Positions 43,950 through 54,375 of a stretch of 64,000 bases of DNA are shown piece after piece. Location of the stretch: contig NC_052514.1 of assembly GCF_014356525.2 (NCBI RefSeq), positions 3,178,046 through 3,242,045 of the forward strand, in the 5' to 3' direction. The stretch's first letter is position 1; each line of letters opens with the position of its first letter. The notes under the pieces are model-generated. The model was not told the origin of the DNA. It saw nothing but the letters and a program-made list of their open reading frames with translations, and did not search any database. The translations under genes and the position numbers were made by a program. The stretch comes from Nilaparvata lugens (taxonomy: Eukaryota; Arthropoda; Insecta; Hemiptera; Delphacidae).

Positions 43950-44688
43950 TATCTAGAGTGAAAAGTACGACTTTTTCTCCCTGAGGGAAAAAGTTTGATG
44001 CCCGAGGCGAAGCCGAGGGCAACAATTTTCCTGAGGGAGAAAAAGTATTTTTCGCTCGTGATGTACACAACATTTTTCCCCCATCTACATTTTTTTATAG
44101 AAACTGCAAATTAAATCATTCTAATAAGTTACGTATTGGTGACAATTTTCCTAACAACATAACCTAAAAACTAAAACCTAAAAACCGGTCGTCTGATAGG
44201 CACTGCTGATTGCGCTATCTATCGGCCAAAGCTGTAACAACATATCAGCTGAGCTACCAAAAATGGCTGACTCCAGATCACGCGGTTGAGATTTGAATTG
44301 CAGAATGCAGATCAAAAATATTTGTTGGCTGGTATTTGAATAGAATAAAATATTTTAAAAATTGTATAAATTTTTATCGTCTACCAATATTAAGAATATA
44401 ATATCATACAAACATATATTTCATGAGTTGATCAAATTTTGGTTGGGTATTGAATTCAGTTGACTCAATGACAGACACCTCTATTACGCTTTCTCATCTG
44501 AGCTTAGACTTCTAACCTATTACCATGTAAGTTTTTAAATAGAGATGCTTCCCATGTTATTTGAATGGAGTCACTTTTACTCCCTAGGGAGTTTTTCTGT
44601 TTTTTACTACCTAGAGCGAAAAAGTGACACTTTAGTATTATGTTTCAGGGAGTAAAGTAAGTACTTTAGACAGTAGGTGGAGGAAAAT
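43950..44688 (+). mobile_element. Short element with fold-back end modules
   Basis: The left end has 'gactttttctccctgaggg', CCCGAGGCGAAGCCGAGGG and 'ctgagggagaaaaag'. The right end has 'acttttactccctagggag' and 'agggagtaaagtaagtacttt'. An inverted copy occupies 62745-64000 and is cut by a tandem duplication there. No ORF. Confidence 0.65.
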
Positions 44689-45580
44689 AATTTTTCGCCC
44701 CACTTGGATGTAATGAGCCGGTTTACGTGCGTCATATGGAGGCCGAAAGTGATTGTTTTCTGACCAGGCCGGTAAAATTTTTACGGCCCTAGGGCTGTAA
44801 ATAACCTTGAAGTCAGCTGATTCTGATTTGATGTGAACGTGTTTACAAAATAGTTTATGAAACGAATCATTTTATGCTTCTAGAATTCAAGAAAGTATTC
44901 TGTAATAATATACTATCATTTTATTTAAATGGATAAAATACAGATAAGATATATATTATAAACTATTCAAATAATTCGATTTTCATAGAAGAATAGAACT
45001 TCTAACCTTAACTTCCATTGACATTCAGATTCAGATCACATCAGATTGGCCGAATTTCAAGTGTGCTAAAACAGCTGATCAAAAACTTTTTCAAGTGTGA
45101 TAAACCAGCTGATCAAAAACTTTTTCAAGTGTGATAAACCAGCTGATCAAAAACTTTTCATTATTTGTGTTTATCATTCAATAATTAAAGCATTTATAAT
45201 AATATCATCTTATTGTCATTTGGAAGAATAAAAAGTATAAACTCAACCTCTTACATAATTGAACATAATCTTTTAGGTTATTTAGACAATCAGAATAAAA
45301 ATAAAAATACTTGGACAATTTCTTGATATTCAGATTTGCTAGAGCTATGACCTTCCACTTTTGCTTTCGGAAGTGCTTATAATAGACAATGAGAATAATT
45401 ATTATTCTCATATATATATTGTTTATTTTTCTGTGTGGCGAAAAATTACGTTCTCACCATGGGCAAAAATGTTTTTCCGGCTCTCAATCTTTTCTAGTCC
45501 TCGGCCTACGGCCTCGGACTTGAAAACCGATTTCGAGCCAGAAAAGTCTCATTTTCGGCCCTAGGTGCGAAATATACTAT
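44689..45580 (+). mobile_element. Modular repeat, copy D (interior type 1)
   Basis: Same ends and interior as copy C (21098-22034). It carries a threefold short repeat, 'ttttcaagtgtgataaaccagctgatcaaaaac', near 45055-45155. It adjoins the previous element directly, and together they split the left TIR. Confidence 0.7.
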
Positions 45581-45734
45581 TTCGCAATAACAATTGTAGA
45601 GAATTTAATTCTGAAAAGAATTATGCAAGCTGTGTAAACTAAATTCAAATAAAAGTTGAATAAAATGTATTCTTATGTAGTACATTACACCATAAAAATT
45701 TGCTGTTTTATGAGGAGAGAACTAATAACTCATA

Positions 45735-45946
45735 GGTTGTAGCTGATTGCAAATAAAACATGGATTTTAATAACAGCTGTTCCAAAACAGCTGATTTATT
45801 ATGTTTTAAATAAGAAAATATTCAAATGAAATTATTATCAGCTGAAAATTATCTTCAGAAATATTTTAGCTCACTGTTGAACAAAAAAAAAAAAAAAAAC
45901 TGTAAGTTAGGCCTACTGTAACCGCGCTGTGTTTTTTGTTTAATCT
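45735..45946 (+). repeat. 213-bp direct repeat, left copy
   Basis: From GGTTGTAGCTGATTGCAAAT to TTTTTTGTTTAATCT. It is repeated almost perfectly at 56165-56377; the only length difference seen is in the poly-A run. It includes the inner end of the transposon TIR and its unique interior, and it ends directly at the 5' LTR. Confidence 0.9.
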
Positions 45947-46772
45947 TGTAATATTACATTTTTCTTCTCACATTGGAATCGAATCTTCAATTCGAAATCT
46001 ATGGAACTTTATAGTAAATGTCAGAGTTATCAATAGACGGACAAATTTTTTGACGGAGAATTTATTATCGTAAATGTTTGTTGCATTGTTCCATAATGTC
46101 ACCGAGGTAGGGTTAACAAATTACTAAATAAATCGTTTATTTGAATAGAATATATGTATAAAAATTTAAAATAACATTTTCAAATTAAAGTTTTATTGAG
46201 AACAGATGTAGAATGTGAATTCTAAATTTATAAGTTATAATTTTGTGTTGACGTGTCTGTAAAGATCGATATTGAAGAGGGCGTTGTCTTTCGTGACTGG
46301 CAACTTGTGTCTTTTTCCTGTTGGACCTTCTTCTGAAAAACATGGCTGGCTGTTGCTTGTATAATTTTGTGCTCTGAGTTATTGTCTGTTTAAATGAATT
46401 TATTAATGTTTTAAATTGAGTTTTATATAAAATTTTTGTGCATAATTTGCTGTTTGTATAGTAAAGCCAATAGCCACTGTGTTTCAACTGTAAACTAGAT
46501 AAGTATTTTTTTAGTTCGTAATAAACTCTGAAATCATTAGGCTTGTAAGTTATTGTTCGTTTTATATTTCTGTGTTTTTGCCAAAATTTTCATCTGAAGA
46601 TTATAAGTTAATTTGCTCTGAAAACTGGATTTCTCATTCATAGGCAATAGATCCATTCACAGTTTATCAAGAATCTATTTTATTGGAGCCGACAACTTTC
46701 CTTAGGTGATAGGTGTTATATGCTATTCCAACCGTTTAAGGAAAAATTGGTAGCACGGCAAATGGTACGCCC
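45947..46772 (+). repeat. 5' LTR
   Basis: It starts TGTAATATTACATTTTTC. Identity with the 3' LTR extends to GTTTAAGGAAA (about 46753). The true end lies between there and the primer-binding site at 46773, because the 3' LTR seems to lack the last about 20 bases. The usual CA terminus was not found. Confidence 0.8.
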
Positions 46773-46789
46773 TGGTGTGGGACTCAAAC
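46773..46789 (+). other. Primer-binding site
   Basis: TGGTGTGGGACTCAAAC is complementary to a tRNA 3' end, GUUUGAGUCCCACACCA, including the T-loop sequence and CCA. It would prime minus-strand DNA synthesis. Which tRNA is used was not determined. Confidence 0.65.
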
Positions 46790-46901
46790 TACAAAATATA
46801 TCCCTGGTTATAAAAAATTATTGGTAGGATAGATATCTTGATGAATTGTGAATGGGAGATTCTGCTGAGTGGGAAATCGGTTCAAGAAAGTTCAGGTTCT
46901 A

Positions 46902-48584
46902 ATGAGTAAATATTTTTTACGCAGTAGCAAGATGGAGAGCAATAAAAATAATGAAGTTTTATCCAGTGAAAACATTCAAAACTTAGATGAAGAATCACAA
47001 GATTTAGACCTAACCTTAAACAATGACTCAAACGATAGTGTAGCTGTAAGTGAAAACGTTTCAAATGTAACAAGTCATGAGAAAGTAGTAGAAATATCAA
47101 ATGAAACAAGTATGGTAGGAGCTAAAAATGATACAAATCTTATAGCATTCCTAACACAAAGATTTGATAATTTGAAACAAGAGCAAAATGCTAGGTTTGA
47201 TGATATGAAGCAAGAATTTGCTAGCATAAGACTAGATCAGGTTAGTACAAAGCGGGAAATAAAAGAGATAAATGATACATTAAGTAAAAATCACAAAGAA
47301 ATAGGTCATCTACAGCAGAAAACTAATGATCTTGAAACATCAATGTTAGATGTAGAAACATCAATGCAAAACAAAATCATTCAAGTTTCTGATAGGGTCA
47401 GTGAGGTTAATGAAAGAGTAAATAAAAATAAGATCATAGTTGAGCAACAAAATATGACACAAAATGCTATCAATGCAGAAAACAATGAAAGTATTAAGCA
47501 TGTTGAAAAAGAGGTTGTAGAATTAAACGAAAAAGTAGACGAGGAAATCAAGGTATTATCCTCTTTGAAAATAGATTGTCAAGAAAATACAGCTGCTATA
47601 ACTGAGGTTAGAAAAAACATAAATAAAATTAACATGTCAACAAAACCTATGTGTAATCATACTGGTAACAATAGTAATTTCGATAGGTTTGAATTCCAAA
47701 TGCAAATTGACAAAAAGAATCCAATGCATTTCTTAGTAAACTTGACCGAGTATCTTGAGAGAAATGAAATCACAAACTGGATCAAAATTAAGGGTATTTT
47801 GGAAAACAATTTTAATTCAAATTTTGCTCATCGTGATTGGTGGATTTTCATCCGTTTTGATATAAATAACTTTGAAGAATTTAAAGAGAAATTCATTGCT
47901 AGAATGTGGTCAGACAACATTCAGTCATCTGCTAGAGATGATTTGAGATTTGGAAAATATAAGCCAAACTTATCTAAGAATCTTACTGAGTATTATATTT
48001 CTCGTTTCAACATTGCTAAGAATCTAATTCCAGCCTTAGATAAAGATACTATTTTCAAGTTTTTGAAAGGTCATTTTGATGAAACCATATCTACAGCTGC
48101 TATTATTCGTAACATTAAGACTAGTGATGAGTTTATTTGTTTGTTGAATGAGTTTGACAATACTGACACTTACAAAGTAAACAGACAAATGCCCCGTGAT
48201 CATAACAATGCTCAAGCTGGAAGTCAAAATAAAACAATAAGTTTTCATCAGAGTGAACATAGGGATGATAGAAATAGGTCTCAGAATTCAAATGGTGTGA
48301 TGTTTCATGATAATAATAAGCAGTATCAAGGAGGTAGGAATTATTTCCAAAATCGACGGTACCAAAATGGACCAAACAATAATGGTCATAGAGATCAAAA
48401 TTTTCAGCATAATTTCAGAGATAATAGAAATCATCAACTTGGGAATTCAAATCAATCAAATCCAAATCGACCAGCTAACAACTACCAGTTAGATTTCAGC
48501 CTACCACCGCCAGGTTATATGCCTGCTCAAACTTCAAATCAGATAAATGCAAATCGTCCAAGACATAATGCTCCTTTAAACTAA
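46902..48584 (+). CDS. gag: Retrotransposon gag
   Basis: The structural protein that forms the particle around the retrotransposon RNA. ATG at 46902 (MSKYFLRSSKMESNK) is preferred over the longer frame from a GTG at 46869. The N-terminal third (roughly residues 80-215) is strongly charged and heptad-like (RFDNLKQEQNARFDDMKQEF), a predicted coiled coil. The middle (about residues 260-420) has the capsid-like segment with DWWIFIRFDINNFEEFKEKF. The C-terminus is rich in N, Q, R and G and has no CCHC zinc knuckle, so RNA binding may rely on the basic tail. The frame ends TTA AAC TAA, and the last codons form a -1 frameshift site into pol. Confidence 0.88.
   Translation: MSKYFLRSSKMESNKNNEVLSSENIQNLDEESQDLDLTLNNDSNDSVAVSENVSNVTSHEKVVEISNETSMVGAKNDTNLIAFLTQRFDNLKQEQNARFDDMKQEFASIRLDQVSTKREIKEINDTLSKNHKEIGHLQQKTNDLETSMLDVETSMQNKIIQVSDRVSEVNERVNKNKIIVEQQNMTQNAINAENNESIKHVEKEVVELNEKVDEEIKVLSSLKIDCQENTAAITEVRKNINKINMSTKPMCNHTGNNSNFDRFEFQMQIDKKNPMHFLVNLTEYLERNEITNWIKIKGILENNFNSNFAHRDWWIFIRFDINNFEEFKEKFIARMWSDNIQSSARDDLRFGKYKPNLSKNLTEYYISRFNIAKNLIPALDKDTIFKFLKGHFDETISTAAIIRNIKTSDEFICLLNEFDNTDTYKVNRQMPRDHNNAQAGSQNKTISFHQSEHRDDRNRSQNSNGVMFHDNNKQYQGGRNYFQNRRYQNGPNNNGHRDQNFQHNFRDNRNHQLGNSNQSNPNRPANNYQLDFSLPPPGYMPAQTSNQINANRPRHNAPLN
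48575..48581 (+). promoter_or_regulatory. -1 ribosomal frameshift slippery site (TTTAAAC)
   Basis: T TTA AAC is in the exact X XXY YYZ register of the gag frame and is followed immediately by the gag TAA. A -1 slip enters the pol frame, which is open from 48569 after a TAA at 48566. A downstream stem TGGGA (48588-48592) / TCCCA (48615-48619) is possible. U UUA AAC is among the most efficient eukaryotic slippery heptamers. Confidence 0.75.
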
Positions 48585-48586
48585 TT

Positions 48587-51463
48587 ATGGGACGACGAAA
48601 CGACAGCCCTGCTCTCCCAGTTAAGGAAAGGTCAAATTTTGATATAACTGTAGACATGAATAAAATAAATTTTGAAACTGAAACTTCAAACAGATTTGAA
48701 GTAAGAAAGCCAGAATTAATCAGTCAAATTCATGTGCAAGAAAATAGCTGTAAGAATTTAAGTAATGAAGTAATGCCTAGTTATCAAGAAAGTCATATTA
48801 AAGCATCAAGTGTTAATATGGTACATACTCCAGAAATTCAGGTAGATGAAGCTATGAGTAAATCTGAAATTGTTTGTCAAGAAGAACCATACATGATAGG
48901 TTGTATTTTTAATGAACTATTGGAGGAACAAGAGAATACTCCACCCACTGGATATGACTTAGCAGAAATAGAAGTACAAATTTTCAATAAGAAATATCAA
49001 ATGATTATTGACACCGGCTCTGAGGTAAATGTAATTAATGAGAAACTTGTTGATGAAATGAAGAAAAACAATCTCAAGTTGAACTTGGTACCAGCTCCTA
49101 ATGTAAGTATAGTTGTAGCTACTGGTATGAGACATAAGAAGATAAATAAACAGATTATGTTAGAGGTATTTTTTGGTAAGTTAGAATTGCCAATAGTTTT
49201 TCTTATAGTTCAAGATTTAAATGTGGATATTTTGGTGGGTTGTGATTTCTTAAAAGATGCTGGAGCAATTATTGATTTTAATCAAAATATGATATCACTG
49301 AAAGATTGTTGTTTTCCATTTATAAAAAAGGATACCTTGAAGTACAATAGACTTTTTCATGTTAACATGGTAAGAGACCAAGAAACGTTTGATACTTTAT
49401 GGAAGCAGCAGATTGATAATTTAAGATTACAGCTAAGCGATGAATCTCCTGAATTGGTAAACAAATTAATTGAAGTATTTGAAAATAACAAAGATATTTT
49501 CTCTGATAGTCCTGGATCTGCAAAAGACTATTTATGTCAACTTAAAATGAAAAATGATGTGAAATTAGATAAGAAGAGTTATCCGATTCCATATCAGTAT
49601 AGAGATCAAGTCAAGAAAGAATTGAAGAAAATGTTAGATCAGAAAATCATTGAACCAGGTAGTTCTGAATATACAAGCCCTATGGTAGTAGTAAAAAAGC
49701 CAAACAATGAAATTCGATTATGTTTAGATGGAAGAGAAATAAATAAGTACATAATAAGGGATTTTACAGAAACTGAACCAATAGATAACTTGATCATTCG
49801 TTTCAATAAGTGCAACTACATTAGCAGTTTTGATCTCACTCAAGGTTTCAATCAGGTAAAATTAACTGAAGATAGTAAAAAGTATGTAGCTTTCAATGTT
49901 TTTGGACAGACTTATCAATATACACATCTACCATTTGGATTGAATATTAGTGGTTCTGAATTTATCAAGTGCTTGTACAAAATGCTAGGTGAAGAGGTTT
50001 GTGAGTTTACTATTGCTTATATTGATGATCTTGCCATTTCTAGTATATCTCTTGAACAACATATCAGTCGAATTGAACTATTATTCAATAAGTTGAGGGA
50101 AAGTAATTTGAAGTTGAAACTGAATAAATCGAAATTTATTGCAGATAAGATAAAGTATTTGGGTTATATTATCAGTAAAAATGGTATTGAAGCAGATGAC
50201 TCTAAGCTAAATGCTATTCAGAAATTTCCCATTCCTCAAAATTTGAAACAATTGCAGTCATTCATAGGTCTCTGTAATTTTTACAGAAAGTTTCAGAAAA
50301 ATTATTCATACTTGACAAATCGTTTTAAACATCTTCTATGCAAGAAAAATAAATTCATTTGGACTGAAAAAGATAATGATACCTTTCAAGAAATCAAAGA
50401 TAGGTTCATCGACTGTGTGATCTTGAAACATCCTGATTATAACAAAAATTTCATTTTGGCCACTGATGCCAGTGATGTAGGAATTGCAGCTGAGTTATTT
50501 CAGGAAGGTGAAGATAAGGAACACTGTGTCATTGCATATGCTAGCAGAAGCTTAACGAAATCTGAATTAAATTACACAATATGTGAGAAAGAATGTTTAG
50601 CTGTATTATTTGGCTTGATGAAACTTCAAAATTATTTTGGTAATCAAAAAATAGTTGTCCGTACAGATCATAAAGCCTTGACCTTTTTAAAAAAATGTAA
50701 GATAGGACATGGTCGTTTGGGAAGATGGATTCTTGCATTACAGAATTTTAATATTGAGTGGGAATTTGTAGCAGGAAAGGATAACATTGTGCCAGATATC
50801 ATTTCTAGAACTGATTATGAAGGTAATTTAGAAAATCGAAATTCAAATGAATTCAAGGTATTGAATATCATTAAGAGTGATAACAAGTTAATTGAGATAG
50901 TAAAGAAGATCAAAGAAATTCAAAAAGATGATGTTTGGTTAAAAAATGTAAGAGAAAAGTTGGAGACAGGTAATTTGAATATCAACAAATTTTTTAAAGT
51001 AAATGATGATCTTTTGTTCACTAGAAAATCTGGAAAGAATAGTTTTTGGAAAGTTTGTGTGCCTTCAGCACTGTATGAAGAATTGATAGTTGAATTTCAT
51101 GAAAGATTAGGTCATGTAGGTATATCAAAAACATGCAAATTTATTGAAGAAACTTTTTACATAAAAGATTGTTACAGACTTGTTACCAAAACTATAAGAT
51201 ACTGTAAGTATTGTCAACTCGTAAAGACATCAAATGAAAAGAAATTATTAGAAATGCATACCATAATTTCTGAGAAAAAACATCACAAAGTGTTCATTGA
51301 TGTTTATGGAGAATTACCAGGTGGCAAGTACAAATGGATGTGCATTATTCATGATGGCTTTACTAAGTTTACAAAGTTGTATCCTATAGTTAAGGCTAAC
51401 GCCCATAATTTAGTAAAAGTTGTTGAGAAATATGTAAATGAATTGGTAAATTTGAATATATAA
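48587..51463 (+). CDS. pol: Retrotransposon pol (protease, RT, RNase H, start of integrase)
   Basis: The -1 frame relative to gag, with an ATG two bases after the gag stop. In order: aspartic protease with DTGSEVNVI (about residue 142); reverse transcriptase with LPFGLNISGSEF and catalytic YIDD (about 478); RNase H with ATDASDVGIA (about 625), the CEKECLAV glutamate and RTDHKALTF; integrase HHCC zinc finger (HERLGHVG ... CKYCQLVK, about 835-885) and the first integrase aspartate in FIDVYGE (about 903). LPFGLNISGS replaces the more usual GLKNAPATF, as in some arthropod Ty3/gypsy lineages. The frame ends at a TAA (51461-51463) just before the second integrase aspartate, so as read here the polyprotein loses most of its integrase core. 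Confidence 0.9.
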   Translation: MGRRNDSPALPVKERSNFDITVDMNKINFETETSNRFEVRKPELISQIHVQENSCKNLSNEVMPSYQESHIKASSVNMVHTPEIQVDEAMSKSEIVCQEEPYMIGCIFNELLEEQENTPPTGYDLAEIEVQIFNKKYQMIIDTGSEVNVINEKLVDEMKKNNLKLNLVPAPNVSIVVATGMRHKKINKQIMLEVFFGKLELPIVFLIVQDLNVDILVGCDFLKDAGAIIDFNQNMISLKDCCFPFIKKDTLKYNRLFHVNMVRDQETFDTLWKQQIDNLRLQLSDESPELVNKLIEVFENNKDIFSDSPGSAKDYLCQLKMKNDVKLDKKSYPIPYQYRDQVKKELKKMLDQKIIEPGSSEYTSPMVVVKKPNNEIRLCLDGREINKYIIRDFTETEPIDNLIIRFNKCNYISSFDLTQGFNQVKLTEDSKKYVAFNVFGQTYQYTHLPFGLNISGSEFIKCLYKMLGEEVCEFTIAYIDDLAISSISLEQHISRIELLFNKLRESNLKLKLNKSKFIADKIKYLGYIISKNGIEADDSKLNAIQKFPIPQNLKQLQSFIGLCNFYRKFQKNYSYLTNRFKHLLCKKNKFIWTEKDNDTFQEIKDRFIDCVILKHPDYNKNFILATDASDVGIAAELFQEGEDKEHCVIAYASRSLTKSELNYTICEKECLAVLFGLMKLQNYFGNQKIVVRTDHKALTFLKKCKIGHGRLGRWILALQNFNIEWEFVAGKDNIVPDIISRTDYEGNLENRNSNEFKVLNIIKSDNKLIEIVKKIKEIQKDDVWLKNVREKLETGNLNINKFFKVNDDLLFTRKSGKNSFWKVCVPSALYEELIVEFHERLGHVGISKTCKFIEETFYIKDCYRLVTKTIRYCKYCQLVKTSNEKKLLEMHTIISEKKHHKVFIDVYGELPGGKYKWMCIIHDGFTKFTKLYPIVKANAHNLVKVVEKYVNELVNLNI

Positions 51464-51465
51464 TC

Positions 51466-52113
51466 AGTGATAATGGTACTTGTTTTCAAAGCAGATTGTG
51501 GAAAGAATCTATGGAAAGATTAGGTATAAAATATTACTACATTTCAGTTTATCATCCCCAGGCAAATCTTAGTGAAAGACCATTGAAAGAGGTCAATCGC
51601 ATATTGAGAACTTACGTTCCTGTAAATAAGCATAATATTTGGTACAAGTATATTGATAAGGTTGAATTTGTCATCAACAACAATTTTCATGAATCGACTG
51701 GTCACATACCCATGGAGCTTATGATGAATCATAAATTGGCACATCTTGTTTTCAAATATATCAAATATCCTGTAGAAAATAAGTTTGAACTTGAAGAAGA
51801 AAGTATCAGAAACAAACGAATACTGTACAGAATAAAGAATAGAGGTGTCATCAGGAGATTCAAACAGAATATGCATAATAAACCCAAGTATAAATTCAAA
51901 GTTGATGATCTAGTTGTAATTCGAAATTACATTTTGTCGAGCAAGCTGAAAAAGTTTTCTGCCAAGCTGTGTCCTAAATATCGTGGACCTTACATAATAA
52001 GAGATGATCTCAATAAAGGGTGTTTCAAACTGGAAGAGATAAGTACAGGTAAAATTGTGAGAGTCAATCAATATATGATGAAGAAATACCATCAGAAAGC
52101 ACACAATGATTAG
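51466..52113 (+). pseudogene. Integrase C-terminal part, out of frame with pol
   Basis: The frame contains SDNGTCFQS (second catalytic Asp), HPQANLSERPLKEVNR (third catalytic Glu in ERPLKEV) and a C-terminal segment KYRGPYIIRDDLNKGCF typical of the integrase C-terminal domain. It ends at TAG 52113. It is offset from the pol frame by a frameshift in the AATATATAATC stretch at about 51455-51465. No ATG lies near its start, so it is probably not translated alone. Sequencing error in an AT run is an alternative to a real mutation. Confidence 0.85.
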
Positions 52114-53870
52114 GAATCCTGTGTTATGCCGGGATTCAGAATAGCATAATCGCTACACAGTGTATGGTAAGAGTCCATAATTGTGTCTTTTTTCTTTCCT
52201 ATAGCCTATTTTTCTTGGCCCTTAATCTTTTCAATTTTCGATTCTTTCCTGTCTTTGTGTAATATTCAGTAAATTTCTTCTATGATGCATATCTTAACCA
52301 ATCTTGTCCATAGTCATTTAAATTTGTATTTTTTCTGAAATAATATTAGAAGTTGAAATAGTAGCTTATTTTCCTAATCTTTTAATTGTTGATAAAACTT
52401 AACTTTTCCAAAATCTATCCATTGTTGTGTAAATAATTGTTTGCTTGTGGTATATTTTTTCATCATGTATCACTTATTTTGTGTGTGTTGTTTTAGGGAA
52501 CTTATTACCCATTATTAATCTTTCTCTTCTTTGTATTGTTTTAGGGAATTTATTTACCCAGTTTTCTTTTTCTCTTGTTTGTATTTTTTAGGGAACTTAT
52601 TTACCCAGTATTTCATCTTGATCATCTTTGTATTATAATCTTGAAATGTTTATACTTATTATACAGTCTTTAAATTTTAAATTATTTTAAAAAATAATTG
52701 GTTTAATTTAAAACGTTGTGTTATATTATCAATTGAAATGAGTTAAAGGCTAAAATTTTTCTAAAGTGTTTTGTAATTGATATTTTTTTTCAAATTTTAA
52801 AACTGTTTGTTCTATAAATTTTGATATGATTGATTATCGTTTGAAATGGATGCTGGAGTGTATGTAGAATTTTTAGTGGGGTTTGTTGATTAGAATTTTG
52901 CTGGTATGTGATTGTTTTTTGAGATGGAAACCCATTATTGCCTAAAGAAGGAATAACAGAGGTTATGACTTAGAGAGGCAGTAATGAGATAATATTTTTT
53001 GTGTTGATTACTTATGTTGATTGCCATAGATGCAAATTAATGATTAATAATGTTGATTGCCATAGATGCAAAATGATAATTACTTATGAATATTGTTTGC
53101 CTTTGAAGCAAAATATTATTGATGTTTTGAATAGTTTCTTGTTTAATGATTGATAGTAAAGTTTTGTCATGAAATGTAGTTTGTGTTTAGAACATTGAAG
53201 AGTCGAAATAAACTATAGTATCCAACAAACGATGATTAATAATATTAAATAATTTGCTTTTTATACAATTTTTGAACAAAATTAAAACTAAATAATTTTG
53301 AAACCCTGAATGATAAATCATAAATGTGAAATGAACATGCTATAAATGAAATGTTATATTAATAATGAAATGCAAATATATCATGAAATGATTGAATAGA
53401 AGACCAAATGTCTGAAATTATTGAAATATGTATTGAAATTAAATTTTTGTTGTGTTGTTATGATGTTTGTTTTTTACAATTTTGATAATGATACAGGGTG
53501 TTATGAAATTCTATTTCTATTTTGAAGAATGGATTAAAATTTTGATATTTGAACAGTGAATAGATGAAAATGAATGATTTTTTTTTTTAAATTTATCATT
53601 GATATGTCCATATTTCACAATTTATGTATTGCTGACTGTATAATAAGATGTTAACAAATTTCAATTTCATAGATACTTAAAATAATTTTTATGTGTATTA
53701 GATTGTATTGATAGCCTAATCAAGTTTTTCTTTTTAGTTTATAAGCATTTTAAGATAACAGGTACAGCACAGACATTAACATTGAAATAGTTATCATGTG
53801 AATCTCGAAATCAGTAACAAGTGAACGCCATGAAGAGTGTTAAGAACATTTGGGTGATTTTCGAACTAGT
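52114..53870 (+). other. Retrotransposon 3' region, non-coding
   Basis: Very AT-rich. About 52490-52620 has three spaced copies of 'ttttagggaactta.ttaccca', and about 53000-53065 has two copies of 'tgttgattgccatagatgcaaa'. No env-like frame, signal peptide or membrane protein is visible. Confidence 0.6.
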
Positions 53871-53879
53871 GTGACATAT

Positions 53880-54375
53880 CTACGCCAAAATCAACGCTGC
53901 GGCCTACACCAATAACTACGCCGAAGCCAACATCTGCGCCAATGCTGATGCCAAAATCTGCGCCAATGCTGATGTCAACAACAATGTCAACACCAATAAC
54001 TATGCCAAAGCCTGCGCCAATGCTGATGCCAACAACAAAAATCAATGCCAATGCCTGCGCCAATGCCAATAGCTACGCCAATGCCAAAATCTGCGCCAAT
54101 GCTGATGCCAACAACAAAAATCAATGCCGATGCCTGCGCAAAATGCCAATAGCTACGCCAATGCCAAAAAATCTGCGCCAATGCCAATGCCAACAACAAA
54201 AATCAATGCCAATAGCTACACCAATGCCTGCGCCAATGCTGATGCCAACACCAGAATCAACGCCGATGCCTGTGCTGATGTCAATAGCTACGCCAACGCC
54301 AATGCCAATATCAACGCCGATGCCACAGCCGACACCAAAGCATACGCCAATAGCAATGCCAATGCTTATTGCTGA
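53880..54375 (+). repeat. Degenerate hexamer array (GCCAAT/GCCAAA-type)
   Basis: Long runs of 'gccaatgctgatgccaa', 'atctgcgccaat' and 'agctacgccaatgcc', with a basic period of 6 and higher-order units of about 60-75. Because 6 is a multiple of 3, several frames on both strands stay open; one plus frame runs 53942-54478. Translations are Met/Pro/Ala-rich or Asn/Ala-rich repeats with no known family. The array is much GC-richer than the rest of the element. Confidence 0.75.
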
